This document shows, piece by piece, positions 7,939 through 17,929 of a stretch of DNA of 38,000 bases. Each line of letters starts with the position of its first letter. The first letter of the stretch is position 1. The notes below the pieces were generated by a model. It had not been told where the DNA came from. It saw only the letters and a list, made by a program, of their open reading frames with translations, and made no database searches. This DNA comes from Euryarchaeota archaeon TMED192 (lineage in GTDB: Archaea > Thermoplasmatota > Poseidoniia > Poseidoniales > Thalassarchaeaceae), in NCBI GenBank assembly GCA_002170775.2, contig NHIP02000009.1, positions 89,473-127,472 on the forward strand. The letters are read 5' to 3'. The position numbers were made by a program, and so were the translations under genes.

Positions 7939-10301
7939 TGCTTATGGACAGAGCATTCAACAGCACCTCGCCCAGCCAGTCGATTATGGGAGGGAGAGCC
8001 GGCTTGTGCCTTGGTGTAACTGCTCTGTTGCTGATTCTTTCTTCCGGACACGTGGCGGCTCAAAGTTCAGATGGCCCCGGCATCGATTGGGTCCTGCCCC
8101 AAGAACATCGGCTATTTCTGAACGGTGTACCCGGCGATGCGACAATCGATAGGGAATGGCCGATGGTAACTGGCATACCCGAGGGCGACATCGAGTTCGA
8201 CAAGACGTCGTCGATACTTCCTACCACGCTTTTCGATATATATTCTGAACCTCTGGAGGGCCCTGTTGGGTTGAGCGGGAATATCACTGTGGAGCTATTT
8301 GCATCCTTGTCCACCCAGTCAGATGCTTGCCGCCTATCCAACATTCTGCCTGGTTCGCCCCTCGGCTCAACAACTACTTTCTTTGTCTCTCTCGTGATGG
8401 GTTCATACGTCATTCTAGACCAAGCTTCTACCCAGACTCTGGTGATGGACGAGTCATTTGTGGCGCCACATCTCTTCACCGTGACCGCTCAAGACGTCAA
8501 TGTAAGTCTGGGCTCAGGAGATACAATCCGGCTGCAGGTTTCCGTCCAACACGAGTGCGCCCAGACCGGACACGTTTACTGGGGTACCTTTGATGCTCAT
8601 TCGGGAATAGTAATCGAGGGCGACGTGCTCAATCCTTCGATATTCAAGACAGTAGATTTGAATCGTATTGTGAGGATTGAATTAGACCCCTCATCCCCCT
8701 GGGGGGAATCCGACTATGCTACTCAAACAGTTGACATCGTGGGCCCGTACACCGAATGGTCGGAGATGGCCCACTCATTCTACGATGAAGATTTGCGAGT
8801 GGATCACTTTGAAGATCCCCATGGGTCATCTGTCGGGGAATCTAACGCATCCCTCAGAACTTGGAGTCTGTCCGAACCTCTGAGCCCAGGGAGGTACATG
8901 ATCGACGTTTGCATCCAACTTTCAGACAGACCATATGCGGAGAAATGCGAAGCATATGCCGTGCTAAGGTTCCAAGTGCTCCCGGATGAGGACCCTCTCA
9001 TGAACTCGTCAATTGCAGCAGCGCTCATTCCACTGATCATGCTTGGCAGTGTTATCGCCGGTATACGACACGCGGTACTTCCATCACCTGTTTACGGGAC
9101 GCTTTTGATTCTAGTAATCGCCACGACTGCTCCGGCGTATTCCCTGGGGCATATCGACCATAACCCGGTTAGAAGTGAAAGCCATCCTCCATCATTCACT
9201 TTGCTGTCACATTCGGGGGGCTCCCAATCTCTTGATTCGCTTCTTCAGGGACATGATGCTTTGGTGGTGGGAGTCTTCGCCCCAGGGTCCCCTAATGCAG
9301 CGACTCAATATGCAGATTTCTCCTTGGCGATGAATCTGGCTGAGAAAGACGTCGCATTCGTGCAGATAGCAACGTCCCCCGATCTACTAGCCATCGATGT
9401 GGATGAACACGCCGCTTACATCAACGAATCATGGCCCATACTCCTGGATACGGCTTCTCAAGATGCTGGAAGAAGCCTTCCTAGCGGGCCCTCAGATGCA
9501 GTCATCATCTTGGATGCGAATGGTTTTGTGAGTCATTGGAGCCCAAGGTCAATGTCAAGCACTGAGATCCTTGATTCTATATCCGATTCCGATAACGATG
9601 CGATAGGCAAAGCATTTGCTTTCGCTATATTGCCGTTTTCACTAATCTTCCTCCCGCTCCTGGTTCTTGCACTACCGCGTAGTTCGAGTATCCGAGATCC
9701 AGTCGAGGGCGAATTCCCCGGAACTGGGGCCCTATTGTCCGTATCATTCGCATCCTTGGGTTTCGCCCTCTGGTTCGCACCGCTGTGCCTTCTAATAGGC
9801 ATATTTGGTCAGAAAATATGGCTTCCCGCATCAATCGGTATGGGATTATCTGCTATGCTCATGGGGTATCGTATCCTATCCAAGGGAGTGGTAGAACCGA
9901 TGGATCGAGTCTCAAGAGCCATGTTTTCTAGGTTGCCGACATCTTCCAAATCATGGACGAGTCCTGAGGAAGCATCTGATGATGTCCACATGGGGGTGTG
10001 GGTTGCTCTTCTGGCCACAATCTCTGAACCGACTCTCGTAGCTCAGGGCGTCCTTTCTGCGACAAATATTGCGATAATAGGGCCCCTTCTGGCTCTCATG
10101 ACGTTAGTCGCTTTTTGTATCATGGGCGGCTTTATCGTAGTAGCATGCAGGCTCATCGTTGCGATGACCGGAAGATTGGCGCGAATCATTGGTCCGATGT
10201 CGATGAGGATAAGAATTCGAACTTGGGGATCGGGAATCATTGTAATCGGGCTCTGGTGGACCGTTCGAGATGTTCTTCTAATACTCTCAACAACGATGTG
10301 A
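7938..10301 (+). CDS. Large membrane protein with extracytoplasmic N-terminus, thioredoxin-like segment lacking CxxC, and C-terminal polytopic domain
   Basis: ORF overlapping DUF92 stop (TGATG at 7936-7940); signal/TM, extracellular domain, then 'HDALVVGVFAPGSPNAATQYADFSLAMNLAEKDVAFVQIATS...WPILLD...DAVIILDANGFVSHWSPRSM' (thioredoxin/peroxiredoxin-like), then ~6 TM. Confidence 0.8.
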   Translation: MLMDRAFNSTSPSQSIMGGRAGLCLGVTALLLILSSGHVAAQSSDGPGIDWVLPQEHRLFLNGVPGDATIDREWPMVTGIPEGDIEFDKTSSILPTTLFDIYSEPLEGPVGLSGNITVELFASLSTQSDACRLSNILPGSPLGSTTTFFVSLVMGSYVILDQASTQTLVMDESFVAPHLFTVTAQDVNVSLGSGDTIRLQVSVQHECAQTGHVYWGTFDAHSGIVIEGDVLNPSIFKTVDLNRIVRIELDPSSPWGESDYATQTVDIVGPYTEWSEMAHSFYDEDLRVDHFEDPHGSSVGESNASLRTWSLSEPLSPGRYMIDVCIQLSDRPYAEKCEAYAVLRFQVLPDEDPLMNSSIAAALIPLIMLGSVIAGIRHAVLPSPVYGTLLILVIATTAPAYSLGHIDHNPVRSESHPPSFTLLSHSGGSQSLDSLLQGHDALVVGVFAPGSPNAATQYADFSLAMNLAEKDVAFVQIATSPDLLAIDVDEHAAYINESWPILLDTASQDAGRSLPSGPSDAVIILDANGFVSHWSPRSMSSTEILDSISDSDNDAIGKAFAFAILPFSLIFLPLLVLALPRSSSIRDPVEGEFPGTGALLSVSFASLGFALWFAPLCLLIGIFGQKIWLPASIGMGLSAMLMGYRILSKGVVEPMDRVSRAMFSRLPTSSKSWTSPEEASDDVHMGVWVALLATISEPTLVAQGVLSATNIAIIGPLLALMTLVAFCIMGGFIVVACRLIVAMTGRLARIIGPMSMRIRIRTWGSGIIVIGLWWTVRDVLLILSTTM

Positions 10302-10351
10302 CTTGACCGAGACGATGATAAGCGTCTAACTTCGGGACCTAAATACCCAAT

Positions 10352-10540
10352 GGGGGTATAGTATAACCTGGTAGTATCGTGGGCTCCAGTTGCACGGGGA
10401 TGACGACGCGTAGGTTTCCTGATGGATATGATGACCAACTGGAGCACCGACCCGTCGCGACCCGAGAGTGCGCATCGCCCAGGTGCGTGCTGAGCGGAAG
10501 AAACCCGCTGGTCTGGGTTCAAATCCCAGTGCCCCCACCA
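10352..10540 (+). tRNA. tRNA-Trp(CCA), intron-containing, CCA encoded
   Basis: Acceptor GGGGGTA (10352-10358)/TGCCCCC (10530-10536), D stem GTAT/GTAT, anticodon stem GTGGG (10379-10383)/CCCGC (10504-10508), anticodon CCA 10386-10388, T arm CTGGG-TTCAAAT-CCCAG, discriminator A plus CCA (10538-10540). Intron after position 37, approx. 10390-10502. Confidence 0.93.
10394..10455 (+). ncRNA. Box C/D guide RNA within the tRNA-Trp intron
   Basis: Terminal stem ACGGG (10394-10398)/CCCGT (10451-10455); box C ATGACGA (10400-10406), D' CTGA (10419-10422), C' ATGATGA (10428-10434), D CCGA (10447-10450); both spacers exactly 12 nt; guides complementary to anticodon arm. Confidence 0.85.
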
Positions 10541-10610
10541 AATAACCCTATTAATGTAAATTCTATTTTCATGCGGTAGTTCATATCCCTAGGGCCGCCA
10601 CGCACGCCTC

Positions 10611-11765
10611 ATGGCTGGTTTCTCCGACAGGGCACGTGCCATCAAACCCACTGGAATCCGGAGGATGTTTGACATGGCTGGAGACGATGCAATCCAGTTT
10701 GGCTTGGGTGAACCGGATTTCCAACCTCCAACCGTAGCCATCGATGAATTTTACAACGCTATGTTGAATGGCCATAACAAATATACCTCGACTGGAGGCC
10801 TCCCGGAGTTAAGAAGAAAGATCGCTGATTCCTGGACCCACTTGGAACCCGGACTCAACGAGTCAAGTGTCTGCATGACCATGAGCGGTACAAATGCACT
10901 TCTGGATATATTCCTGGCAATTGTAAATCCCGACGATGAGGTTCTCATACCGGAGCCATATTTTCCCCTCTATCCCCCTGATGTCGCCATTTGCGGCGGG
11001 CGTGCAATTACCTACCCGTGCAGATTCGAGAATGCATTCGTGCCAGACGTTGAAGACTTGGAGATGCTGATTACGGAAAGGACGGTAGCCATTCTTTACA
11101 ACTTCCCAAGCAACCCCACAGGGGCAACCGTCAACACAGATCAGCGAGACAAGCTAGTATCATTTGCAGCAAAACACGATTTGTGGATAGTTACCGATGA
11201 AGTGTATGATAAGATTGTTTACGGCGGCGATCATGTCTCATTCCTTGGTGCTGGCTACGACCGAGTCATAATGCTGAATTCATTCTCGAAGACTTTCGCT
11301 ATGACTGGTTGGAGGATTGGCTATGTCCTATCGCCCAATTCCGAGGCGATGGAGCAGGTTACAAAGATGCAGTATTATGTCACTGCGTGCTCAAATGATG
11401 CGATGCAGTATGCAGTTCTCGCCGCCATTGAACAGGCCCCAGATTACCCTGGCAAAATGAGGGATGAATTTCAAACCAGAAGAGACCTAATATGCTCCCG
11501 TTTGAATGAGATGGAAGGGGTATCCTGCCATGTACCTGAGGGGGCTTTCTATGTCTTTCCAAAGATAGACGTCAATGGCATGACAAGTGAAGAATTGGCC
11601 ATGGAAATGCTCTCTGAGGGAGTTCTTTGTAGCCCGGGATCTGCATTCGGCGAAGCAGGCGAGGGCCATTTGAGATTCGCATACACCATCTCGAAACCAG
11701 ACATTGATCGGGGGATGGATAGGGTTGCTAAGGTCATTGAGCGGATATCCAGGAAAGGCGATTAA
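10611..11765 (+). CDS. Class I/II PLP aminotransferase (aspartate aminotransferase-like)
   Basis: 'FGLGEPDFQPP', 'NFPSNPTGATV', 'VTDEVYDKIVY', 'LNSFSKTFAMTGWRIGYV' PLP-lysine motif. Confidence 0.92.
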   Translation: MAGFSDRARAIKPTGIRRMFDMAGDDAIQFGLGEPDFQPPTVAIDEFYNAMLNGHNKYTSTGGLPELRRKIADSWTHLEPGLNESSVCMTMSGTNALLDIFLAIVNPDDEVLIPEPYFPLYPPDVAICGGRAITYPCRFENAFVPDVEDLEMLITERTVAILYNFPSNPTGATVNTDQRDKLVSFAAKHDLWIVTDEVYDKIVYGGDHVSFLGAGYDRVIMLNSFSKTFAMTGWRIGYVLSPNSEAMEQVTKMQYYVTACSNDAMQYAVLAAIEQAPDYPGKMRDEFQTRRDLICSRLNEMEGVSCHVPEGAFYVFPKIDVNGMTSEELAMEMLSEGVLCSPGSAFGEAGEGHLRFAYTISKPDIDRGMDRVAKVIERISRKGD

Positions 11766-11773
11766 GCCCGTTT

Positions 11774-12769
11774 TCACCGTTTACCATCCGTGAGGGCTTC
11801 GTCTCTCATATTTCCAACAAGCTTACTCGGGTCCATCCAGTCTGGAACTTCATACCCTCCAGCTAGGACTGAGATTGTAGTGAATGTGGCAATCGGAAGA
11901 ACGCCCATTGCAACGATTAAGTCGATCAGTGAAGTACTCTCCGAGGATTGCTCCACGGGCAATATTTCTTCAAGTATCAGTATGTCGAACTCAATCGTCT
12001 GGGCACTGAGGTCGATACTCATCAGAGACAGAAGAGAAACAAGTACAGTCCTAGCGATAAACCAGTACACTATCACAGGGAGAACCCACGACATTTGAGC
12101 AGTCCTTCCAAGGAATCGCCGAGCAAGGGTGGCAGGCACCACCAGTCTGTGGGAATAAGTAGCCTGCACCCTCATCCCAACCCATAATGAAACGAGATAT
12201 ACCACGCTAACCAACTCAAGGGTAGTCCCACTTCTGATGATTCCCTCCGGGAGATATTCTATTGCAAGAATAGGGAGGCCAATCAATACAGCCTGTATGG
12301 GGATGGCAAGCATCTGTAGCCCTCCGTGGATGAATATCAATTCGAACCTGTCACGTTGCCTTGATGTGAGCGTCGCCAATTTCCCATACGGACTTTTGGA
12401 CAGATCGGTAGATGCCCTGTCTATCCATCTGGGGTCCCTACTCCGCCCTCTTATGCCAAAAAATGCAAACCAACCGCCTCTGAGAGCAATCGTCGCGGGC
12501 ATCCAACCACTCATCAATACCGCAAGAACCAGAGACATCATGCCGTAGAAAATGCCTGTGGAGCATATCCAAGGTATCAGGTCCCACCTGAATAAGAGGA
12601 ATGGGCTACCGTTGCTCCAACCCGTTTCGATGAATCTGGTCAATCCGAAAATTACTATCGGTACGAAAGATACTTGCCCAAGTACAACCAACATTAGGAA
12701 GGCCCTATGTCGGCTATTCTTAGTCAGCATAACCCCGGTCCCGAGAAGCAAGACGCATAAGTCCTTCAT
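11774..12769 (-). CDS. Polytopic membrane protein, unknown function
   Basis: 331 aa minus-strand ORF with several hydrophobic segments, convergent with aminotransferase; no family recognised. Confidence 0.65.
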   Translation of the reverse strand: MKDLCVLLLGTGVMLTKNSRHRAFLMLVVLGQVSFVPIVIFGLTRFIETGWSNGSPFLLFRWDLIPWICSTGIFYGMMSLVLAVLMSGWMPATIALRGGWFAFFGIRGRSRDPRWIDRASTDLSKSPYGKLATLTSRQRDRFELIFIHGGLQMLAIPIQAVLIGLPILAIEYLPEGIIRSGTTLELVSVVYLVSLWVGMRVQATYSHRLVVPATLARRFLGRTAQMSWVLPVIVYWFIARTVLVSLLSLMSIDLSAQTIEFDILILEEILPVEQSSESTSLIDLIVAMGVLPIATFTTISVLAGGYEVPDWMDPSKLVGNMRDEALTDGKR

Positions 12770-12849
12770 CCAAGCAGCCGCTCAGGCCCCTTCTTGTAAC
12801 ACATTACACCCGTCGCCGTGAACCGCTCATAATGTGAGAACCTCTATGT

Positions 12850-15800
12850 GTGCTGTTAATGGCCGTCGCAGACATGGCTGGTCGCGTCGCAGCGTTATCC
12901 GTGCTATTCGCACTCATCATGGCATCGGCTTACCCGTTTGCCGTATACCCTCTCGATGACAGCGATAATCAATCAGAAGGGCCTCGGGCTGCAATCACTG
13001 ATTTCGAAGTATCTTCAATTGATTTTACGAGTATAGGGAAACAACTCCCTACATGGGAACAACCAGACGGTTCTTTTTCAGAGTACATTGTGAGGCATCA
13101 ATCTCTGACGATTGATGTCACAATCACTCAGATAGGGATTGGTGCACAGGGCCAGTATGCCGATTATTACGTGAATGTCACCCATCCAGTAGGAATCATA
13201 CTCGCCGAATTCACGTCTAATGCAACATTGACGGGTGGAGAGGCACAGGAGCAATCATTCACATACGTACCAAATTATTCGCACAGCGTTCTATCAGAAG
13301 AAGGCGAACTTTCAGGAGGTCTGCTTGTCTCGGTCGAGATATACTCGGGCGTCGGAATTGATGAAGATCCACTCAATGACTACTTGGGGAGAGAAATACC
13401 TGTCGCAGTCATAGACGACCCTCTTGATGATGGGTGGTGTTCAGATGTTGACGGCGATGGCGTACCCAATTGCCCAAACCCCCCTAATAACGGACTAATA
13501 TGGATGACTGCAGGATATGATTCTGATGGAACACTGTCAACAGACCCAGATGATGCAGGTCATTGGAGATTAGACTACTCGGAGAACTCATCTGCAGTTG
13601 GTTCGTCGCATTGGCGTGTTTCCGGTGACAGCGAGTTGGATTATGCTAGTGGTCGCATAGATAGACTCCACCTTGGCTTCAGGGCCTTGGACACTGCTTG
13701 TACAGATGTATTCTCGGATGGAACCATGCTCCACGGGATGGGGGACGGGTCCATGGACACTCAAATCAGTACCGTGCACGACACATTCATGTGCGGCGCG
13801 ATAGTAAGAGGCTACCAGTTCTATTCGATGCAATTGGTCACGAATGCAAGGGGCGAGATGGGCTTAGGGGATTCAGTATCTCTGCAGGCTGTTTCCGGGC
13901 TGAACACTGAACAACTCAATCTAACAAACATGACACTGCCAACAGATGGCTCGTGGGAACAACTGATTTGGGACATGTCTGATGTCCATCCTCGCGCAGA
14001 ATACAGGATGTCGTATCTTTTCGAGAGTGACGGCACGAACGCAACATCTGGCATAGAAGTGGATGGTTTCTTGATGTTCGCAATCGAGAAAATACCCCAA
14101 TATACTATCTCGGTGGATTGTGCCGGCGATTACAAGGAGGGCATAGAAGCACACCCAGTCATACCAGTAGGTGATCCCGTAGAACTTCAATGCGGCATCA
14201 CGAACAATGGTTACGTCGATATCACATTGAGAATATATAGCGAAGTTACTAACTCCTCGTGGCCAGATCAGATTAGGATAGACACTCCGGGAACCAATGA
14301 CAAAGATTCCTTCATCGTAACAAAGAATATCCAGGCGCAGAGCACTATGCCGGCATGGTTCAATCTCTCAATACCTGCAAGCGTATCTGTTGAATCTTTG
14401 GAATGGCACATACACATTAACGACGGCCTTACCAATGTCTCTAAACTCGATTTGGATAAGCCGATTGTTCAATATATTGACGTCCAACCATCTTACTCAG
14501 GATTTATTGATCTTGAGTATAACCCCTCTGGCGGAGATCCTCATCTGAAGATGTTCCCTGGAGATTCAGGAGCGGTGCCTTTGACATTCAGCAATACAGG
14601 CAATCAGATTGGCAGCTGGAATCTAGGTGGCGTTTACCTCGACGAACCAACGTGGGACCCTTCCCAATTGATTAGGTGGACGGACGAGAACGGAGGGGAT
14701 GTTGAGACAATATTCACATCCATAGGCCAAGAAGTGGATCTAATCGCTCACGTGACTGTGCCGGAAGATGCGGTACCGGGCGTTTATGATTTGAGAATCG
14801 ATGTCAATGGAAAGGCCCCAAACAACTTCCCTGCAGACCGACTCTTGAAGATACAAGTGCTGAATAAGTTAGAACTTGAAATCATACCTGAGTTCAATGA
14901 GGCAACCATACCTGCGGATAATGTCTCCAGAATCGTCGAGATAGTTCTAATCAACCATGGAAACTCAGAGGAAGCATTCGACCTGTTCGTCACCGCTGAC
15001 CTATCTATGAGAGCACAACTTAGCACACCCTCGACCCTGGGGATTGACCCTTTCGGGGGGGATACAGCAGCCCTGCTTCTTCTCCCTATGCCATATGGAG
15101 TTCAAAATGAGTCATACTTGCTCAGGATAACAGCAAGGAGCCAGTCAGATCCTAGCTATGAGGCCCAAGCCAGCATGCTGGTCACGGTCCCATCGACACA
15201 ATTAGTGGAGGTTGCTGATCTAGACATGTCTGAAGAGGTCTATCGAGGAGGCGACGAACCCAGAACTCTTCGTTGGGAAGTTTGGAACAGGGGCAATCAG
15301 GTCGATAGGTACAGGCTGTCGTTCGAACATCTGGATGATGTGAATGTTGATAGCGGTGAAGGTGGAGATTTGACCCCCTGGATTCAACCAGGGGCCTCCC
15401 ACAATGTCACTGCATCGTATAGTTTCGATTCCGGTACATTCGGCGAAAGAGTAGTTTCGATGCATGCCTCATCAGATGTAGCAGCACAGAGAAACGTGGT
15501 GGTGACCGACTCAGGTTCGGCAGTTTTCGATGTTGGCTCTGTCGGATGGCTTCAGATATTCCCCGAGCAATCGCGACTAACCATGTCAGAAGCAGGCTCC
15601 TACGAACTATCATTCTCCATCAGAAATTTACACCCCTCTTACGAGCAATTAGTGAGGGTAGATATCGACAGACAATCGGACTTGTTCTTCAACGTCTTCG
15701 ATGCAAGGGTAGAGACTAGTGACCGTGACTTTGTACTGGATACCGATGAATTGAGGGTCGTCACAGTCACAGTCGTGATAAACGAGCAGAATCTTCGAAA

Positions 15801-16185
15801 TTTAGAAGAAAATAATGTGGACTTCGAACTTACGCTACTAGTGGACACAGACATAGACAAGACCAGCAGCAGTACGCCTCTTACGATGGTCAAATCTAAT
15901 CCCATTGATGTAGGCCCTGATGTCGAAGAAATAGGGTTAACCTTAGGCAACTACATTTTCATCGCAGCCGGACTAGCCGGTGCTTTAGCCATCCTGCTTG
16001 CGGCATTCAGAATTTTCCGCGGCGCAAGCGGCCCCATGGAAGAATACACTAACTTCGATGACCAGGAGTTTGGTAATTACCTGCCATCGGATGATCAAGT
16101 TGCCAATTCTGCTCTCGGAGGCGCACAGTCAATCTTCCAGCAACCGCCCTCACCCCCTCCTGTGCCCCCGGATATGGATGATTAG
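12850..16185 (+). CDS. Large secreted/surface protein with CARDB/NEW3-like repeats, C-terminal TM anchor and Pro-rich/acidic cytoplasmic tail
   Basis: Signal sequence '[20 protein letters not shown]'; '[10 protein letters not shown]'; repeated beta-rich segments ('[14 protein letters not shown]', '[15 protein letters not shown]', '[15 protein letters not shown]'); TM '[22 protein letters not shown]'; tail '[13 protein letters not shown]'. Confidence 0.85.
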   Translation: MLLMAVADMAGRVAALSVLFALIMASAYPFAVYPLDDSDNQSEGPRAAITDFEVSSIDFTSIGKQLPTWEQPDGSFSEYIVRHQSLTIDVTITQIGIGAQGQYADYYVNVTHPVGIILAEFTSNATLTGGEAQEQSFTYVPNYSHSVLSEEGELSGGLLVSVEIYSGVGIDEDPLNDYLGREIPVAVIDDPLDDGWCSDVDGDGVPNCPNPPNNGLIWMTAGYDSDGTLSTDPDDAGHWRLDYSENSSAVGSSHWRVSGDSELDYASGRIDRLHLGFRALDTACTDVFSDGTMLHGMGDGSMDTQISTVHDTFMCGAIVRGYQFYSMQLVTNARGEMGLGDSVSLQAVSGLNTEQLNLTNMTLPTDGSWEQLIWDMSDVHPRAEYRMSYLFESDGTNATSGIEVDGFLMFAIEKIPQYTISVDCAGDYKEGIEAHPVIPVGDPVELQCGITNNGYVDITLRIYSEVTNSSWPDQIRIDTPGTNDKDSFIVTKNIQAQSTMPAWFNLSIPASVSVESLEWHIHINDGLTNVSKLDLDKPIVQYIDVQPSYSGFIDLEYNPSGGDPHLKMFPGDSGAVPLTFSNTGNQIGSWNLGGVYLDEPTWDPSQLIRWTDENGGDVETIFTSIGQEVDLIAHVTVPEDAVPGVYDLRIDVNGKAPNNFPADRLLKIQVLNKLELEIIPEFNEATIPADNVSRIVEIVLINHGNSEEAFDLFVTADLSMRAQLSTPSTLGIDPFGGDTAALLLLPMPYGVQNESYLLRITARSQSDPSYEAQASMLVTVPSTQLVEVADLDMSEEVYRGGDEPRTLRWEVWNRGNQVDRYRLSFEHLDDVNVDSGEGGDLTPWIQPGASHNVTASYSFDSGTFGERVVSMHASSDVAAQRNVVVTDSGSAVFDVGSVGWLQIFPEQSRLTMSEAGSYELSFSIRNLHPSYEQLVRVDIDRQSDLFFNVFDARVETSDRDFVLDTDELRVVTVTVVINEQNLRNLEENNVDFELTLLVDTDIDKTSSSTPLTMVKSNPIDVGPDVEEIGLTLGNYIFIAAGLAGALAILLAAFRIFRGASGPMEEYTNFDDQEFGNYLPSDDQVANSALGGAQSIFQQPPSPPPVPPDMDD

Positions 16186-16253
16186 CATCTTTTTCGGAGT
16201 GGCAGGGCTTATGACGCCCCCTCTCTTGGATAGCATGCAAGCAAGGTGTACCT

Positions 16254-17864
16254 ATGACGAACGGACAGCAGCCCATATTCATACTCAAGGAAGGAACCAC
16301 GCGAACTAGCGGTAGAACCGCACAGAGCAACAACATAGCAGCTGCGAAGGCTGTTGCTGAGGCAGTGAGGTCAACTCTAGGGCCAAAAGGTATGGACAAG
16401 ATGCTCGTAGACAGTATGGGTGACGTAGTCATTACCAATGACGGCGCGACCATTCTCAAAGAGATGGATATAGAACATCCTGCTGCCAAGATGATCATCG
16501 AGATAGCAAAAACGCAAGAGCAGCATTGTTTCGACGGAACGACTACAGCAGTCGTTCTGGCGGGAGAACTCCTCAAGAGGTCTGAGGACTTAATTGAGCA
16601 GAATGTGCACCCAACCGTAATTTGCGAGGGTTTCCGGCTAGCAGCCGACAAGGCCATCGATTTGATTGATGATCATGCTATAGAGGTGAATGAAGAGACA
16701 CTTGCTGAAGTCGCTAAGACTGCACTTACAGGCAAGAGTGCTGGAGCTGTCAAGGAATTCCTCTCGGAAATTTGCGTCAAGGCCGTAATCGCTGTAGCCC
16801 AGGAGGATGATGGTGGAGTAATAGTCGACCTCGATGACGTCAAGGTCGAAAAGAAACAAGGAGGCTCGATCAAAGACAGCTCACTAGTCGATGGCATAAT
16901 TTTGGATAAGGAAAGAGTCCATTCTGGAATGCCTCGCTCTGTAGAGGGGGCAAAGGTTGCACTGGTCAACTCCGCCATTGAGGTCAAGAAGACCGAAGTC
17001 GATGCGAAAATCCAGATTACTGATCCAAGTATGCTTTCTCAATTTTTAGAAGAGGAAGAATCCTACATCAAGGGACTCGTAGACACCATATCCTCTTCCG
17101 GTGCGAATGTCTTAATCTGTCAGAAAGGAATCGATGATTTAGCGCAGCACCACATGGCCAAAGCCGGAATCTTTGCCATTAGGAGAGCAAAGAAGAGCGA
17201 TATGGAAGCGCTTTCCAAGGCCACTGGCGGCAGAATCGTGACCACATTGGACGATTTGTCGTCTGAAGACCTTGGCGATGCAGCGCGTGTGGATGAAAGG
17301 AAAATTGGAGACTCGGACATGGTATTCATTACAGGATGTGAGCAAGCGAAGGCAGTCTCAGTGCTTCTTCGCGGCGGCACAGAACATGTTGTAGATGAAA
17401 TCAGACGAGCCTTCGATGATGCCATAGGAGTAGTCTCCGTTGCTCACGAGGACGGGCAGGTTCTGACCGGTGGCGGCTCAGTATTGGCTGCAGTAAGCAG
17501 GGATCTCCGTTCATATGCCGAAGGCGTCGGGGGCAGGGAGCAGATGGCAATCGAGGCATTTGCTGGTGCTCTTGAGGTCATTCCCCGAACTCTAGCAGAG
17601 AACGCGGGCCTAGACCCCGTCAATACGATCATCGCTCTTAGGAAGGCACATTCTGAGGGAAAGAATCGTCATGGAGTCAATGTTTACGACGGTGGCGTCG
17701 TAGATATGCAAGCTGGGAAGGTGTATGAGCCGACCAGAGTCGTCGAGCAGGCCATACAATCTGCAAGCGAGACCGCAGTAATGATCCTCAGAATTGACGA
17801 CGTAATCTCCAGCAAAGGAGGGTCCCCCGCAATGGACGGGGACTTCGACGGATTGGATATGTGA
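16254..17864 (+). CDS. Thermosome (group II chaperonin) subunit
   Basis: '[45 protein letters not shown]', '[20 protein letters not shown]' are hallmark chaperonin motifs. Confidence 0.97.
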   Translation: MTNGQQPIFILKEGTTRTSGRTAQSNNIAAAKAVAEAVRSTLGPKGMDKMLVDSMGDVVITNDGATILKEMDIEHPAAKMIIEIAKTQEQHCFDGTTTAVVLAGELLKRSEDLIEQNVHPTVICEGFRLAADKAIDLIDDHAIEVNEETLAEVAKTALTGKSAGAVKEFLSEICVKAVIAVAQEDDGGVIVDLDDVKVEKKQGGSIKDSSLVDGIILDKERVHSGMPRSVEGAKVALVNSAIEVKKTEVDAKIQITDPSMLSQFLEEEESYIKGLVDTISSSGANVLICQKGIDDLAQHHMAKAGIFAIRRAKKSDMEALSKATGGRIVTTLDDLSSEDLGDAARVDERKIGDSDMVFITGCEQAKAVSVLLRGGTEHVVDEIRRAFDDAIGVVSVAHEDGQVLTGGGSVLAAVSRDLRSYAEGVGGREQMAIEAFAGALEVIPRTLAENAGLDPVNTIIALRKAHSEGKNRHGVNVYDGGVVDMQAGKVYEPTRVVEQAIQSASETAVMILRIDDVISSKGGSPAMDGDFDGLDM

Positions 17865-17929
17865 AGCACTGCAAATCCACATGTTCAATAATCGCTTATT
17901 TTTGGGACGTGACATAGGGGGCGCCAATC

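Noticed and set aside
10326-10541. ORFs through the tRNA-Trp region (10326-10541 minus, 10379-10579 plus)
   Set aside because: Region is fully explained by tRNA exons and a structured intron.
12800-12836. CACATTA/TAATGTG 7-bp inverted repeat in the divergent promoter at 12770-12850
   Set aside because: Short and expected by chance at this scale; no supporting second site.
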